Below are positions 6,689 through 14,412 of a stretch of 64,000 bases of DNA, one piece after another. Within the stretch, counting starts at the first letter, position 1, and every line of letters begins with the position of its first letter. The translations under genes were made by a program, and so were the position numbers. The notes under the pieces were generated by a model that did not search any database, was not told where the DNA came from, and saw only the letters and a program-made list of their open reading frames with translations. Source of the stretch: Pseudomonadota bacterium (GTDB lineage: Bacteria; Pseudomonadota; Alphaproteobacteria; Acetobacterales; Acetobacteraceae); NCBI GenBank assembly GCA_021805545.1, contig JAJZFB010000023.1, positions 1 through 64,000 on the forward strand, read 5' to 3'.

Positions 6689-7756
6689 TCAGAGTATCTT
6701 ACGGGCAAAACGCTGGAGCGGCGCGTCGAACAGGAAGGCGCTGGCGGCGGTGAGAGCCAGGGATGCTGCGAGCAGCAGGAAGAATGTGGGAATGGCGGGG
6801 TAATAGGCCCGCGCCGCCGGGTGAAAGAAAAACCAGGCGGAGAGCAGAAACCCCGGTACGGCATGCATGAGGTAGAGCGGGTAGGACATGGCGCCCAGCG
6901 CCGCGCCGCGCCGGGTAAGGCGCAGATGCCCGCCATGTTCCAGCGCTGCCAGGCTGTAGATGGTGGCGCCGAACGTGGCGGCGGTGAAGGGTAGATGGGC
7001 TGGGGTTGGGTACAGATTGCCCCAGCCACCCAGCCGCAGCGCCCAGGCCAGGGCCAGCAGGGTGAACCCCAGCAGCGGCCACAATATATAGCTGGGAGGT
7101 TTGTGCCGGGCGAAGACCCAGCTTGCCCCCAGCCCGGCGAAGAACATGACATTGTTCAGCGAGAGAAGATGGTCCGCCACGCCGCGCGGCAGGAAAGGCA
7201 GAAGGCTGGCGGCGGGGCCGAAGCCGAGCAGCACCTTACCCCAGGCGGCGGCCAGCAGCAGCGCCCAGCCGGGTAAGAGGACGCGCCTTATATAAGGGAG
7301 CAGGGCCAGGCCGAAGATGATGTAGAAAAGCAGCTCGTAACGCAGCGTCCAGGCCGGGGGGTTAAGCTCGGCAATGTTGCCGGTAAACGGCGCGAGGGTG
7401 AGGATGTTGACGAGGTATGCCCGGCTGCAGCCATTCCACAGCACCGCCAGCATGGGGATGAGCGAAAGCCAGTAAAGCGGGTAGATGCGCCAGAAGCGCC
7501 GCCAGACATAACGCGGCAGGCGCGCGGGCTTACCCGAATCACGCGCATGGGCGTTGTGGATGACGAAACCCGACAGGGTGAAGAAAAACATCACCGCGGC
7601 GGGGGCTGGGGCGGTGAGCAGGGCAGGGCCGAGCTTAAGGCCGGGAATGGTGGTGGAGATATGCTCCAGCGCCACCGTCAGGGCGGCGAGAAAGCGCGCG
7701 ATTTCCAGGCTGATGAATTTTCCGCCGTTACCCGTTTGCTGACGGCTGGATGCCAA
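6689..7756 (-). CDS. Membrane acyltransferase, acyltransferase-3 family
   Basis: A 355-residue polytopic inner-membrane protein of the acyltransferase-3 (OafA/NodX-like) family, which moves acyl groups onto cell-surface sugars. The start ISLEIARFLAALTVALEH carries the early family His, FFTLSGFVIHN is the typical second-helix signature, RRFWRIYPLYWLSL follows, and NPPAWTLRYELLFY matches the conserved W-x-L-x-x-E-xx-FY block. About ten hydrophobic segments are visible. The start is TTG, supported by a GGGAG site 9 nt upstream. The acceptor sugar cannot be told. The neighbours do not form a polysaccharide cluster. Confidence 0.85.
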   Translation of the reverse strand: MASSRQQTGNGGKFISLEIARFLAALTVALEHISTTIPGLKLGPALLTAPAPAAVMFFFTLSGFVIHNAHARDSGKPARLPRYVWRRFWRIYPLYWLSLIPMLAVLWNGCSRAYLVNILTLAPFTGNIAELNPPAWTLRYELLFYIIFGLALLPYIRRVLLPGWALLLAAAWGKVLLGFGPAASLLPFLPRGVADHLLSLNNVMFFAGLGASWVFARHKPPSYILWPLLGFTLLALAWALRLGGWGNLYPTPAHLPFTAATFGATIYSLAALEHGGHLRLTRRGAALGAMSYPLYLMHAVPGFLLSAWFFFHPAARAYYPAIPTFFLLLAASLALTAASAFLFDAPLQRFARKIL

Positions 7757-7809
7757 GCGCGTGTCTCCCTGTGCGGCCTGCGTTGCGTCATGCTTTCAAT
7801 CTGCCATAG

Positions 7810-8080
7810 ATGCAAGCCATGGATAACGAAGCCGCGCATTACCAGGGTTATGTGGATGAACGCAGCACACACCACGTAAAAGGCTGGCTGCGAGACCTGA
7901 ACGATGCGGCGCGGCGGCTGGACTATGAGGTGGTGCTGCCGCAAGGCGCGGGCGAGCGGCCATGGCGGAGAAGCAGGCGTTTCAGATAGAGGTGCGGCAT
8001 AGAGGTTCTCGCAGAGCCATATTCCGATGGCGCTCCAGCGGGCCGGGTTTCTCACCAGCGCGGCATGGCAATGGCTGGAA
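7810..8080 (+). pseudogene. Possible decayed remnant of a GWxxDL-type N-terminal module
   Basis: From ATG 7810, 59 codons read MQAMDNEAAHYQGYVDERST and on through HVKGWLRDLNDAARRLDYEVVLP before a stop at 7987-7989. Past the stop the same frame continues GIEVLAEPYSDGAPAG. The pattern GYVD...V.GW..DL....RRL..EVVLP...VLA..YSDG resembles modules I recall at the start of large acetobacterial and rhodospirillal surface or glycosyltransferase proteins. The remainder is absent and the kinase gene at 8090 begins (opposite strand), so this looks like a broken copy. It could also be a short real protein or chance. Confidence 0.35.
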
Positions 8081-8089
8081 GAGGCGTTG

Positions 8090-9478
8090 TTAGCGCCAGG
8101 CTTTGGCTCTTTGCACGGCGGCGGTAAAACGCGCGCGCCATTCCGCCGTGCTGCCCGCCTTGGGCTGCACCACGCGCTCGCCGCCCGGGCGTTTTATCTC
8201 GCCGCCTGCCGCCATGGCCGCGCAGCCAAAGGCGGTCAGCTCGTCGAATGCGGGAAGGATGAGGCCGCGCTCCAGAACATCCGCCAGGAATTGCACGAAA
8301 TAGGGGCTGCGGGTGAGACCGCCATCTATGGAGATGCGCGGCTTGAGGGGGAGTTTCGCACCCATTGCCGCCACAACTTCTGCCGTGCGCAGGGCGATGC
8401 CTTCCAGCAGGGCCTGGGCCATGTCGCGCTTGGTGGTGCCGGCATCCATGCCGATGAAGATGGCGGCGGCGCTGCGGTCCCAATGCGGGCAGGCGAGGCC
8501 GGAGAGGGCAGGGACGAAAGCAAGATTTTTCGAGATGGCGGGCGGGGCCTCGAAATTTTCAAGTTCCGCGAATGAGCTGAACAGGCCGATGCGCTGGCCC
8601 CATTCCACAGCCGCACCGGCATCGTACACGCCGCCATCCACCGCATAGGCCGCCGCACCGTTGCGCGACCAGGCCAATGTGGGCAGCAGGCCTTGTTCCG
8701 GGGCGTGGATGATCTGGCTGCCCGTGACGGCCAGGGCGAAAGCGCCGGTGCCGAAGGTGATTTTGGCATCGCCCGCCGCGCGGCAGCCATGGCCGTAGAG
8801 CGCGGCCTGCTGGTCCACCAGCGCGGCGCGGATGGGTGTGCCGTTGAATGTGCCGAAATCGCTGGCGGAATCGCGGATTTCCGGCAGGGCCTGCATGGGC
8901 ACGCCGAAAATGCGGCAGAGTCCGTCATCCCATTGGCGGGTGGCGAGGTTCATCAGCGATGTGCGCGAGGCGGTGGTGACATCGGTGGCGAAGACGCCGG
9001 TGAGGCGGTGGAGGAAGAAGGCATCCGTGGTGCCAAGGCGCAGGCGGCCCGCCGCCAGGGCCGCGCGGGCTTGCGGAATCTCGCGCAGAATCCAGGCGAA
9101 TTTCGAGGCGGAGAAATATGCGTCCAGCGGCAGCCCGGCGCGGGCCATTATTTCAGGTGCGGCATCTTGCAGCGTTTCCAGCCAGGCGGTGGTGCGGTTA
9201 TCTTGCCAGACGATGACGGGTGAGAGCGGCGCGCCGGTTACCGCATCCCAGGCCAGGCAGCTTTCGCCCTGGTTGGCGAGGCCAATGGCATCCACCGGCC
9301 CGGCGGCGGCGAGGCAGGCGCGGATGTTTTGCAGCAATTCTTCGGCATCGTGCTCCACCCAGCCAGGTTGCGGGTGATGCTGCGCGTGGCGCATGGCATG
9401 GGCGATGCGCGCGCCGGATTTGTCCAGCAGCAATACCCGCGTGCTGGTGGTGCCTTGGTCGATGGCCGCGATTCTCAC
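8090..9478 (-). CDS. FGGY-family kinase, glycerol-kinase-like
   Basis: A 462-residue sugar/polyol kinase. The N-terminal phosphate-binding block IDQGTTSTRVLLLDKSG is the glycerol-kinase type, QHHPQPGWVEHDAEEL follows, and the second actin-like domain has TFGTGAFALAVTG and ISIDGGLTRSPYFVQF. It is shorter than typical GlpK (~500 residues). The GTG start overlaps the stop of the upstream FAD protein by 4 nt, so the two are translationally coupled. With two GlpA/GlpB-like oxidoreductases in the same operon, phosphorylation of glycerol to glycerol 3-phosphate is the natural reading, but another polyol such as erythritol is possible. Confidence 0.8.
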   Translation of the reverse strand: MRIAAIDQGTTSTRVLLLDKSGARIAHAMRHAQHHPQPGWVEHDAEELLQNIRACLAAAGPVDAIGLANQGESCLAWDAVTGAPLSPVIVWQDNRTTAWLETLQDAAPEIMARAGLPLDAYFSASKFAWILREIPQARAALAAGRLRLGTTDAFFLHRLTGVFATDVTTASRTSLMNLATRQWDDGLCRIFGVPMQALPEIRDSASDFGTFNGTPIRAALVDQQAALYGHGCRAAGDAKITFGTGAFALAVTGSQIIHAPEQGLLPTLAWSRNGAAAYAVDGGVYDAGAAVEWGQRIGLFSSFAELENFEAPPAISKNLAFVPALSGLACPHWDRSAAAIFIGMDAGTTKRDMAQALLEGIALRTAEVVAAMGAKLPLKPRISIDGGLTRSPYFVQFLADVLERGLILPAFDELTAFGCAAMAAGGEIKRPGGERVVQPKAGSTAEWRARFTAAVQRAKAWR

Positions 9479-10674
9479 CGTGCAACCTCCACGGTGATTT
9501 GCGAAACACCTTGTGGCAACCTGATCTGTTCCAGATCGAGCAGCACGCGGCGTTCAGGCAGGGCAGAGAGCCAGCTACGGTAGAGGATGGTTTTGCCCGC
9601 GCGCACGCGCAACTGGCCGCGCGCCGGGGCGGCTACGCGTAATTGCAGCAGCCCGCGCATCTGGGTTACCCGCGCCAGGGTCTGCGGCACGGCATATTTC
9701 AGCCCCTCGCCACAGAGAATCTCAACCGCGCCCTCCATGCTGGGCAGGCCGCCGCAAAGGTCGTCGGCGATGTAATCGGCGATGGCCGTGCCTTCGCGGT
9801 AGCTCCACCCGGCGGTCTCGATCCCGCGCAGCACGTTGCCGGCGGCGAAATAGGCATTGTCGGAACAGCGGCCATACTGGTCCACCACCGGGCCGAGGCT
9901 GTGCGCGTCCACGGCCAGATGCCCCATGCGGGCGAGGCTGGATTCCGGTGTGAACTGGCCGGTGAGCAGCACGCCGTCGCACGTAATTTCGCGCCCATCG
10001 CGCAGGCGCACGCGCTCCACGCGCTCCGCGCCGCAAATTTCCTCGATTTGCGCGCCGTAATGCGTGGGGGTGCGGAGCAGGCGCGGAAGCCAGGCCAAAG
10101 GCCGCCTGGCGGTGGGGCGGTGTCCGGCTTCCAGCATCGCCACGGGGCGTATGCCGTGGCGGCGGCAGGTGAGCAGGGCGGAGAGCGAAACCAGCTCGGT
10201 ACCAGCCACCACGGGGCGGCGGAACGGGGTGGTGCCGTACAAGTATATATGTGCTTGCAGCGCGCCGGTATTCAGCACGCCGAGCGGCCTGTCGCCGCCG
10301 ATGAACCGGGCGGAACGCGGCGATTCGCGCGCGCCGGTGGCCAGCAGCACGCGCAGGGCGCGGAACTCCCGCGGCCCATCTGGCGTGGCTATGTCCAGCG
10401 TCCCGCCAGGGTGCAACCGTACCACGGTGTGGCGGAGCAGAATTTCCACGCCTGCTGCCTCGGCCGCGGCGGCAAGGCGCCTGGCATAGGCGGGGCCGCT
10501 GAGGATGCGGCCAAATTCGTGCATGCCGAAAGGCGGGTGACCGCAATGGCGCGGCACGCCGCCCAGAACCGGCTCGCGTTCCAGAATGGCCACGCGCCCC
10601 AGGCCGCGCGCTTTTAGCCGCAGCGCCGCCGCCACGCCCGCCGGGCCACCGCCGATAATGGCCACGTCAATCAT
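9475..10674 (-). CDS. FAD/NAD(P)-dependent oxidoreductase, partner of the GlpA-like protein
   Basis: A 399-residue flavoprotein. VAIIGGGPAGVAAALRLKARG is the Rossmann FAD-binding motif, ATGARESPRSARFIGGDRP marks the second nucleotide-binding section, and NAYFAAGNVLRGIETAGW is the conserved C-terminal FAD contact. Proteins of this kind pair with a GlpA-like flavoprotein carrying a BFD-type iron-sulfur domain, as in heteromeric glycerol-3-phosphate, opine or cyanide-forming dehydrogenases. It overlaps the upstream gene by 8 nt and the downstream kinase by 4 nt. It has no signal peptide. The exact substrate is inferred only from the operon. Confidence 0.78.
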   Translation of the reverse strand: MIDVAIIGGGPAGVAAALRLKARGLGRVAILEREPVLGGVPRHCGHPPFGMHEFGRILSGPAYARRLAAAAEAAGVEILLRHTVVRLHPGGTLDIATPDGPREFRALRVLLATGARESPRSARFIGGDRPLGVLNTGALQAHIYLYGTTPFRRPVVAGTELVSLSALLTCRRHGIRPVAMLEAGHRPTARRPLAWLPRLLRTPTHYGAQIEEICGAERVERVRLRDGREITCDGVLLTGQFTPESSLARMGHLAVDAHSLGPVVDQYGRCSDNAYFAAGNVLRGIETAGWSYREGTAIADYIADDLCGGLPSMEGAVEILCGEGLKYAVPQTLARVTQMRGLLQLRVAAPARGQLRVRAGKTILYRSWLSALPERRVLLDLEQIRLPQGVSQITVEVAR

Positions 10675-12028
10675 GTGGCGACTCGGCCAAAGGCGGCGTG
10701 ATTTTGCCCGTGGTGAGCGCGGCCAGCGCGGCGTTGCAGTAGAAGCCCTGGCAGCGCCCCATGCCGGCGCGGGTGCGGCGTTTCAGCCCGCCCCAATCCT
10801 GCGCGGGCAGCGGCCCGGCCAGGGCGGCTTCTATCTCGCGGCGCGTTACCAGCTCGCAGTGGCAGATAATCTCGCCATAGCCGGGTTGCTGCCAATCGCG
10901 CTGGCAATGCTCGGCCAGGCGCGGGGCTTGCGGCCATAGGGGGGCTGCCACCTCCTGGTGCGCGCCGCCGTATAATGCCCAGGCGTGCTGCGCCAGGCCC
11001 AAAGCCGCCGTTAGGCCAGTGGAGCGTATGCCGCCCAGGGTGATATAGTTGCGTTCCGGCTCATGCCGCACGCGATAGGCTTTGTCTTCCGTTGCCGGGC
11101 GGATGCCCGCGTAAATGGCGGTTACGGGCATGGTGCGCAGGGCAGGGAGCATTGCCTCCGCCTTGGCCCGCAGAATATGCAGCGTCTCTTCATCGGTCGC
11201 GGCGCGGCCGCGGCTTTCCTGCTCCTCGGCAGTGGGGCCAACCAGCAGATTGCCGAAAATGGTGGGGGTGAGCACGATGCCCTTGGTGTGCGCCTCGGGC
11301 ACTGGCAGCAGAATGGTGCGCAGGAGTTTGGCCGCCGCCTTGTCGAACACCACGAACTGGCCCTTGCGCGGCTTGATGGTGAAATGCCGCGTGCCGGTCA
11401 GGCGTTCATCCACCACGTCACCATACAGCCCGGCGCAGTTTATCACGGTGCGGGCTTGTAGCGCGCCGGTGCTTGTTTCCAGGTGCCAGGTGCCGTGGAA
11501 ATGCCCGGCAAGAACTTCCGTGTTGCGCCGTACCTCGGCGCCGTTTTCCAGCGCTTGTAGCAAATAGGCCAGTGGCGCGCTCCACGGGTCGATGAGGTAT
11601 TCGCCCGGCACGAGCACGCCGCCCAACAGGTTGGGGGCCAGATGCGGCTCGCGGGCCAGGATTTCTTCCGGCGTGATAAGGCGCGCATCGGCCACGCCAT
11701 TTTCGTGCGCTGCCGCCACGATGCCGGGGAGTTTTTCGGCCTGCGCCTTGGCCCAGGCAGCGACGATGGCGCCGCTTTCCAGCAGCGGCAGGCCGAGGCG
11801 CGTGCGGATTTGCAGGTATTCCTGGTAGCCTGCCTGCATGCAGCGCAGCTCCAGGCTGCCAGGCGGGGCGTCGAAGCCCGTATGCAATATGGCGCTGTTG
11901 CCCTTGCTGGCGCCGGAGAGGATGTCCGCGCCTTTTTCCAGCAGCACGGTGCGCGCACCCTGCAGCGTGAAGCGCCGCGCCACCGCGCACCCCACAACGC
12001 CGCCGCCCGCCACTGCTACATCGAACAT
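10667..12028 (-). CDS. GlpA-like FAD dehydrogenase with a BFD-type [2Fe-2S] domain
   Basis: A 453-residue flavoprotein. FDVAVAGGGVVGCAVARR is the FAD-binding motif, SKGNSAILHTGFDAPPGSL matches the glycerol-3-phosphate dehydrogenase/L-2-hydroxyglutarate family, and GGIRSTGLTAALGLA is its C-terminal FAD contact. The last ~70 residues carry the four-Cys BFD-type cluster motif (ICHCE, then MGRCQGFYC), as in anaerobic GlpA. It is first in a three-gene operon with the FAD partner and the kinase, suggesting glycerol 3-phosphate oxidation to dihydroxyacetone phosphate. The divergent Lrp-type gene begins 114 bp away and may control it. Confidence 0.82.
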   Translation of the reverse strand: MFDVAVAGGGVVGCAVARRFTLQGARTVLLEKGADILSGASKGNSAILHTGFDAPPGSLELRCMQAGYQEYLQIRTRLGLPLLESGAIVAAWAKAQAEKLPGIVAAAHENGVADARLITPEEILAREPHLAPNLLGGVLVPGEYLIDPWSAPLAYLLQALENGAEVRRNTEVLAGHFHGTWHLETSTGALQARTVINCAGLYGDVVDERLTGTRHFTIKPRKGQFVVFDKAAAKLLRTILLPVPEAHTKGIVLTPTIFGNLLVGPTAEEQESRGRAATDEETLHILRAKAEAMLPALRTMPVTAIYAGIRPATEDKAYRVRHEPERNYITLGGIRSTGLTAALGLAQHAWALYGGAHQEVAAPLWPQAPRLAEHCQRDWQQPGYGEIICHCELVTRREIEAALAGPLPAQDWGGLKRRTRAGMGRCQGFYCNAALAALTTGKITPPLAESPHD

Positions 12029-12092
12029 GGCGCGAAGGCTCTACCGGCGCTGCTGCCCTGTCAACCGCGCTGCCCCATGGCCCAAACTTGCG

Positions 12093-12111
12093 CGCGCAAT
12101 TATATTGCGCG
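12093..12111. promoter_or_regulatory. Candidate operator in the glpA-like / Lrp divergent gap
   Basis: Arms CGCGCAAT and ATTGCGCG are perfect reverse complements around TAT, centred on 12102. It lies about 65 nt before the GlpA-like start and 32 nt before the Lrp-type start. AT-rich-centre dyads of about 15 nt are usual targets for Lrp/AsnC proteins, and such proteins often control a divergent neighbour and themselves. The role is inferred. Confidence 0.45.
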
Positions 12112-12142
12112 AAACCATAAGGCTTGGGGCAGATAACAGACC

Positions 12143-12625
12143 GTGACAGACGCGCTTATTCTCGACGATCTCGACCGCAAAATTCTGGCTGAATTGCAGG
12201 CGGATGGGCGTATAACCAATGTGGAGCTGGCCCGGCGGGCCGGAATTTCCGCCCCGCCCTGCCTGCGCCGCGTGCGCCGGCTGGAGGAGGCGGGGTATAT
12301 ACAAGGCTACCATGCCGCCACCGACGCGCAGAAGCTGGGCTGGCAGATTGCGTTTTTTGTGATTGTGGGGCTGGAGAGCCAAAAGCAGAGTGTGCTGGAG
12401 GCGTTTGAGGCGCTGGTGGCCACATGGCCAGAGGTGAGGGAGTGCCATATGATACGGGGGGGCGGAGATTTTTTGCTGAAGCTGGTGGCGCGCGATGCGG
12501 CACATGAAAACCAGCTTACAGCGCGCCTGACCAACGCGCCCAGCGTGGCCAAGGTGCAGACGCTGCAAACCATACGCACCAGCCGCGCGCTGGCGGGCGT
12601 GCCGATGGAGCGTAACGGTGGGTGA
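12143..12625 (+). CDS. Lrp/AsnC-family transcriptional regulator
   Basis: A 160-residue DNA-binding protein. LDDLDRKILAELQADGRITNVELARRAG is the Lrp helix-turn-helix start, with the recognition part SAPPCLRRVRRLEEAGYIQGY. The C-terminal RAM ligand-binding fold follows (VRECHMIRGGGDFLLKLVARD). The start is GTG at 12143. It is divergent from the GlpA-like operon and overlaps the next plus-strand gene by 8 nt. A dyad at 12093-12111 in the shared promoter gap is a plausible binding site. The effector, usually an amino acid, is unknown. Confidence 0.9.
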   Translation: MTDALILDDLDRKILAELQADGRITNVELARRAGISAPPCLRRVRRLEEAGYIQGYHAATDAQKLGWQIAFFVIVGLESQKQSVLEAFEALVATWPEVRECHMIRGGGDFLLKLVARDAAHENQLTARLTNAPSVAKVQTLQTIRTSRALAGVPMERNGG

Positions 12626-13535
12626 GGCGCTCATCCTGCTGGCGGCTCTTGCCACCGGCCTGCTGTGCCGGTTTTGGCCTGCCCATCTGCCGTATATTTT
12701 CCCCTTTATTTTTAATCCTTTCATTTTTATTGGCTGCTGGCTGGCCGCGCTATGGTACTGGCGCGGCATGCGGCGCGTGGCGCCGGAGGCCCGGCCCAGC
12801 CGGGTGCGGCAGGGGTTTTTCATTGCCGGGGTCGCGGGCATCTACTTCGTGCTGCAAACGCATTTTGAATATATGTCGCAGCATATGTTCTTCCTTAACC
12901 GTACCCAGGCAGTTACACTTGGCATGGCCGCGCCGTTTGCCATTGCCATTGGCTGGATGGGAGATGTTCTGGCCCTTGGCATGCCGCTTTACGCGCTGCG
13001 CTGGGCCAAGGCCATTTGGGCGCGGGGGAGCTGGCTTGCCCACCCTGTTCCGGCCAGCATCATCTTCCTCACCACCACCGATTTTTGGCTGATCCCGAGT
13101 GTGCATTTCGCCGCCATGCTGGACCCCACGCTATATGCGGTGATGAATATTTCCTGCCTCTCGGGCGGGCTGCTGTTCTGGCTGATGGTGCTGGACCCAC
13201 GGCCGAAGCCGCCGGCGCGTTACTCGTACCTTGTGCGCGGGGCGGCGGGGTTTCTGGTCATGTTCCCGCAAATCGCAATCAGCTCCACCATCGCGCTCAG
13301 CAACCAGGATATATACTCGTTTTACTCCATATGTGGCCGCATCTTTCCCAGCATTTCAGGACATTACGACCAGGTTTTGGGCGGGCTGATACAATGGATT
13401 CCCCCTGGAATGATGAACACGGCGGCGCTGCTGATCTTGCTGAATGCGCTGCGCCTGGTGGAAGAAGAAGCGGACAGGAATTTTGTACCGCCGCCAGGTG
13501 CAAAAATTTATGAGGCGAAATGGACCGGGCGGTAA
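12618..13535 (+). CDS. CtaG (caa3-type)-like polytopic membrane protein
   Basis: A 305-residue inner-membrane protein with about seven to nine hydrophobic segments. HFEYMSQHMFFLNRTQAVTLGMAAPFAIAIG resembles the H-x3-H-M-x6 pattern of the CtaG_caa3 cytochrome c oxidase assembly family. A second cluster HPVPASIIFLTTTDFWLIP fits the family HP-x-x-x-x-x-x-x-x-W region. The GTG start overlaps the Lrp gene stop, so it is probably cotranscribed. No oxidase genes are nearby. Assignment to the family is likely; the role in copper insertion is not demonstrated by the sequence. Confidence 0.6.
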   Translation: MGEALILLAALATGLLCRFWPAHLPYIFPFIFNPFIFIGCWLAALWYWRGMRRVAPEARPSRVRQGFFIAGVAGIYFVLQTHFEYMSQHMFFLNRTQAVTLGMAAPFAIAIGWMGDVLALGMPLYALRWAKAIWARGSWLAHPVPASIIFLTTTDFWLIPSVHFAAMLDPTLYAVMNISCLSGGLLFWLMVLDPRPKPPARYSYLVRGAAGFLVMFPQIAISSTIALSNQDIYSFYSICGRIFPSISGHYDQVLGGLIQWIPPGMMNTAALLILLNALRLVEEEADRNFVPPPGAKIYEAKWTGR

Positions 13536-13565
13536 AGCTATGAGCCTGACCGGCCAGGGCCGGAT

Positions 13566-13636
13566 GGCTTGAGATGTGCTCGCCTTGCGCGCGATTCGAA
13601 AACCTGAATCGCGCTCTGCTTCATTGATTGAGAGCC
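13566..13636. repeat. Dispersed intergenic repeat, copy B
   Basis: Reads GGCTTGAGATGTGCTCGCC, then a GCGCGCGATTCGAA block, CTGAATCGCGCTCTGC and TTCATTGATTGAGAGCCG. It matches copies A (2271) and C (52445). It lies between convergent genes ending at 13535 (plus) and 13621 (minus). Its last ~16 nt are the final codons (ALNQ) and stop of the minus-strand methylase gene. Confidence 0.8.
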
Positions 13637-14346
13637 GCGCCGCCGCGCAGTACGGATTGGGCCGCTCCGGTAAGCCCCGCCTCATCATGCAAAACCAGGC
13701 CGGGCAATATCTTCGCCCCGGCGCGGCTGGCCTTGCGGGCGGTGAGGATGACTATTTTCGCGGCCTGCCCGGCGCGCGGCCATAGGGGCAGCAGTGTTAT
13801 GGCGCCACATTTTTGCGCCCGCAGCGCTGCCGTGGCGCTGGCGAAGCTGGCGGCGGGAAGAATGAGGCTGATGCTGCCTTGTGGCCGCACCACGCGCCCC
13901 AGCTCGCCCAGCCAGCCCTCCAGCAGGCCGGGCCCGGCGCGGTGGGCGAGGTCGCGCGCGGTGTTGGGCGAGGCTGTGTCCGCCGCGTTAAACCAGGGCG
14001 GATTGGCCAGCACATGATGAAAGGATTGCGCGGCGAAGGGAAGGGCGGTGGCATCTGCTTGAATAGCGGAAAGATTAGCCAGTTTATTGATTTTGAAATT
14101 TTCATCGGCCAGACGGGCCAGCGCCGCCACCCGTTCCACCCCTATGCCGCGCAAGCCTGGCACACGCGCCGCCAGGCATAGTAATGCCGCCCCGGCGCCT
14201 GTGCCGGCTTCCAGCACGGCATCTCCCGGCCGGGCCGGCACACAGGCGGCGAGCAGCACGGGTTCGAATCCGCTCCGGTGCCCCGAGGAGAGTTGCCTGT
14301 AAACCAGGCTGTTGCCGAGCAACCCGCCATCCGTCACCGCCGCCAT
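13621..14346 (-). CDS. TrmN6-like SAM-dependent methyltransferase
   Basis: A 241-residue Rossmann methyltransferase resembling tRNA1(Val) adenine-N6 methyltransferases. YRQLSSGHRSGFEPVLLAA fits the family's Q-x-x-x-G-x-R-x-x-x-D/E-x-x-LLA start, VLEAGTGAGAALLCLA is the SAM-binding motif I, and HVLANPPWF is the NPPW/Y catalytic motif of N6-adenine methylases. The start at 14346 is chosen because the motif-bearing part begins here, and the longer frame upstream overlaps the divergent polyprenyl synthase promoter. The last codons and stop fall inside repeat copy B, so the tail GGAALNQ may not be ancestral. Confidence 0.78.
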   Translation of the reverse strand: MAAVTDGGLLGNSLVYRQLSSGHRSGFEPVLLAACVPARPGDAVLEAGTGAGAALLCLAARVPGLRGIGVERVAALARLADENFKINKLANLSAIQADATALPFAAQSFHHVLANPPWFNAADTASPNTARDLAHRAGPGLLEGWLGELGRVVRPQGSISLILPAASFASATAALRAQKCGAITLLPLWPRAGQAAKIVILTARKASRAGAKILPGLVLHDEAGLTGAAQSVLRGGAALNQ

Positions 14347-14412
14347 GTGCTTTTCACCCTTTCCCAAACGCGCTGGATATGGTGGTAACGCAAACAGGTG
14401 TAACAAGTTAGG

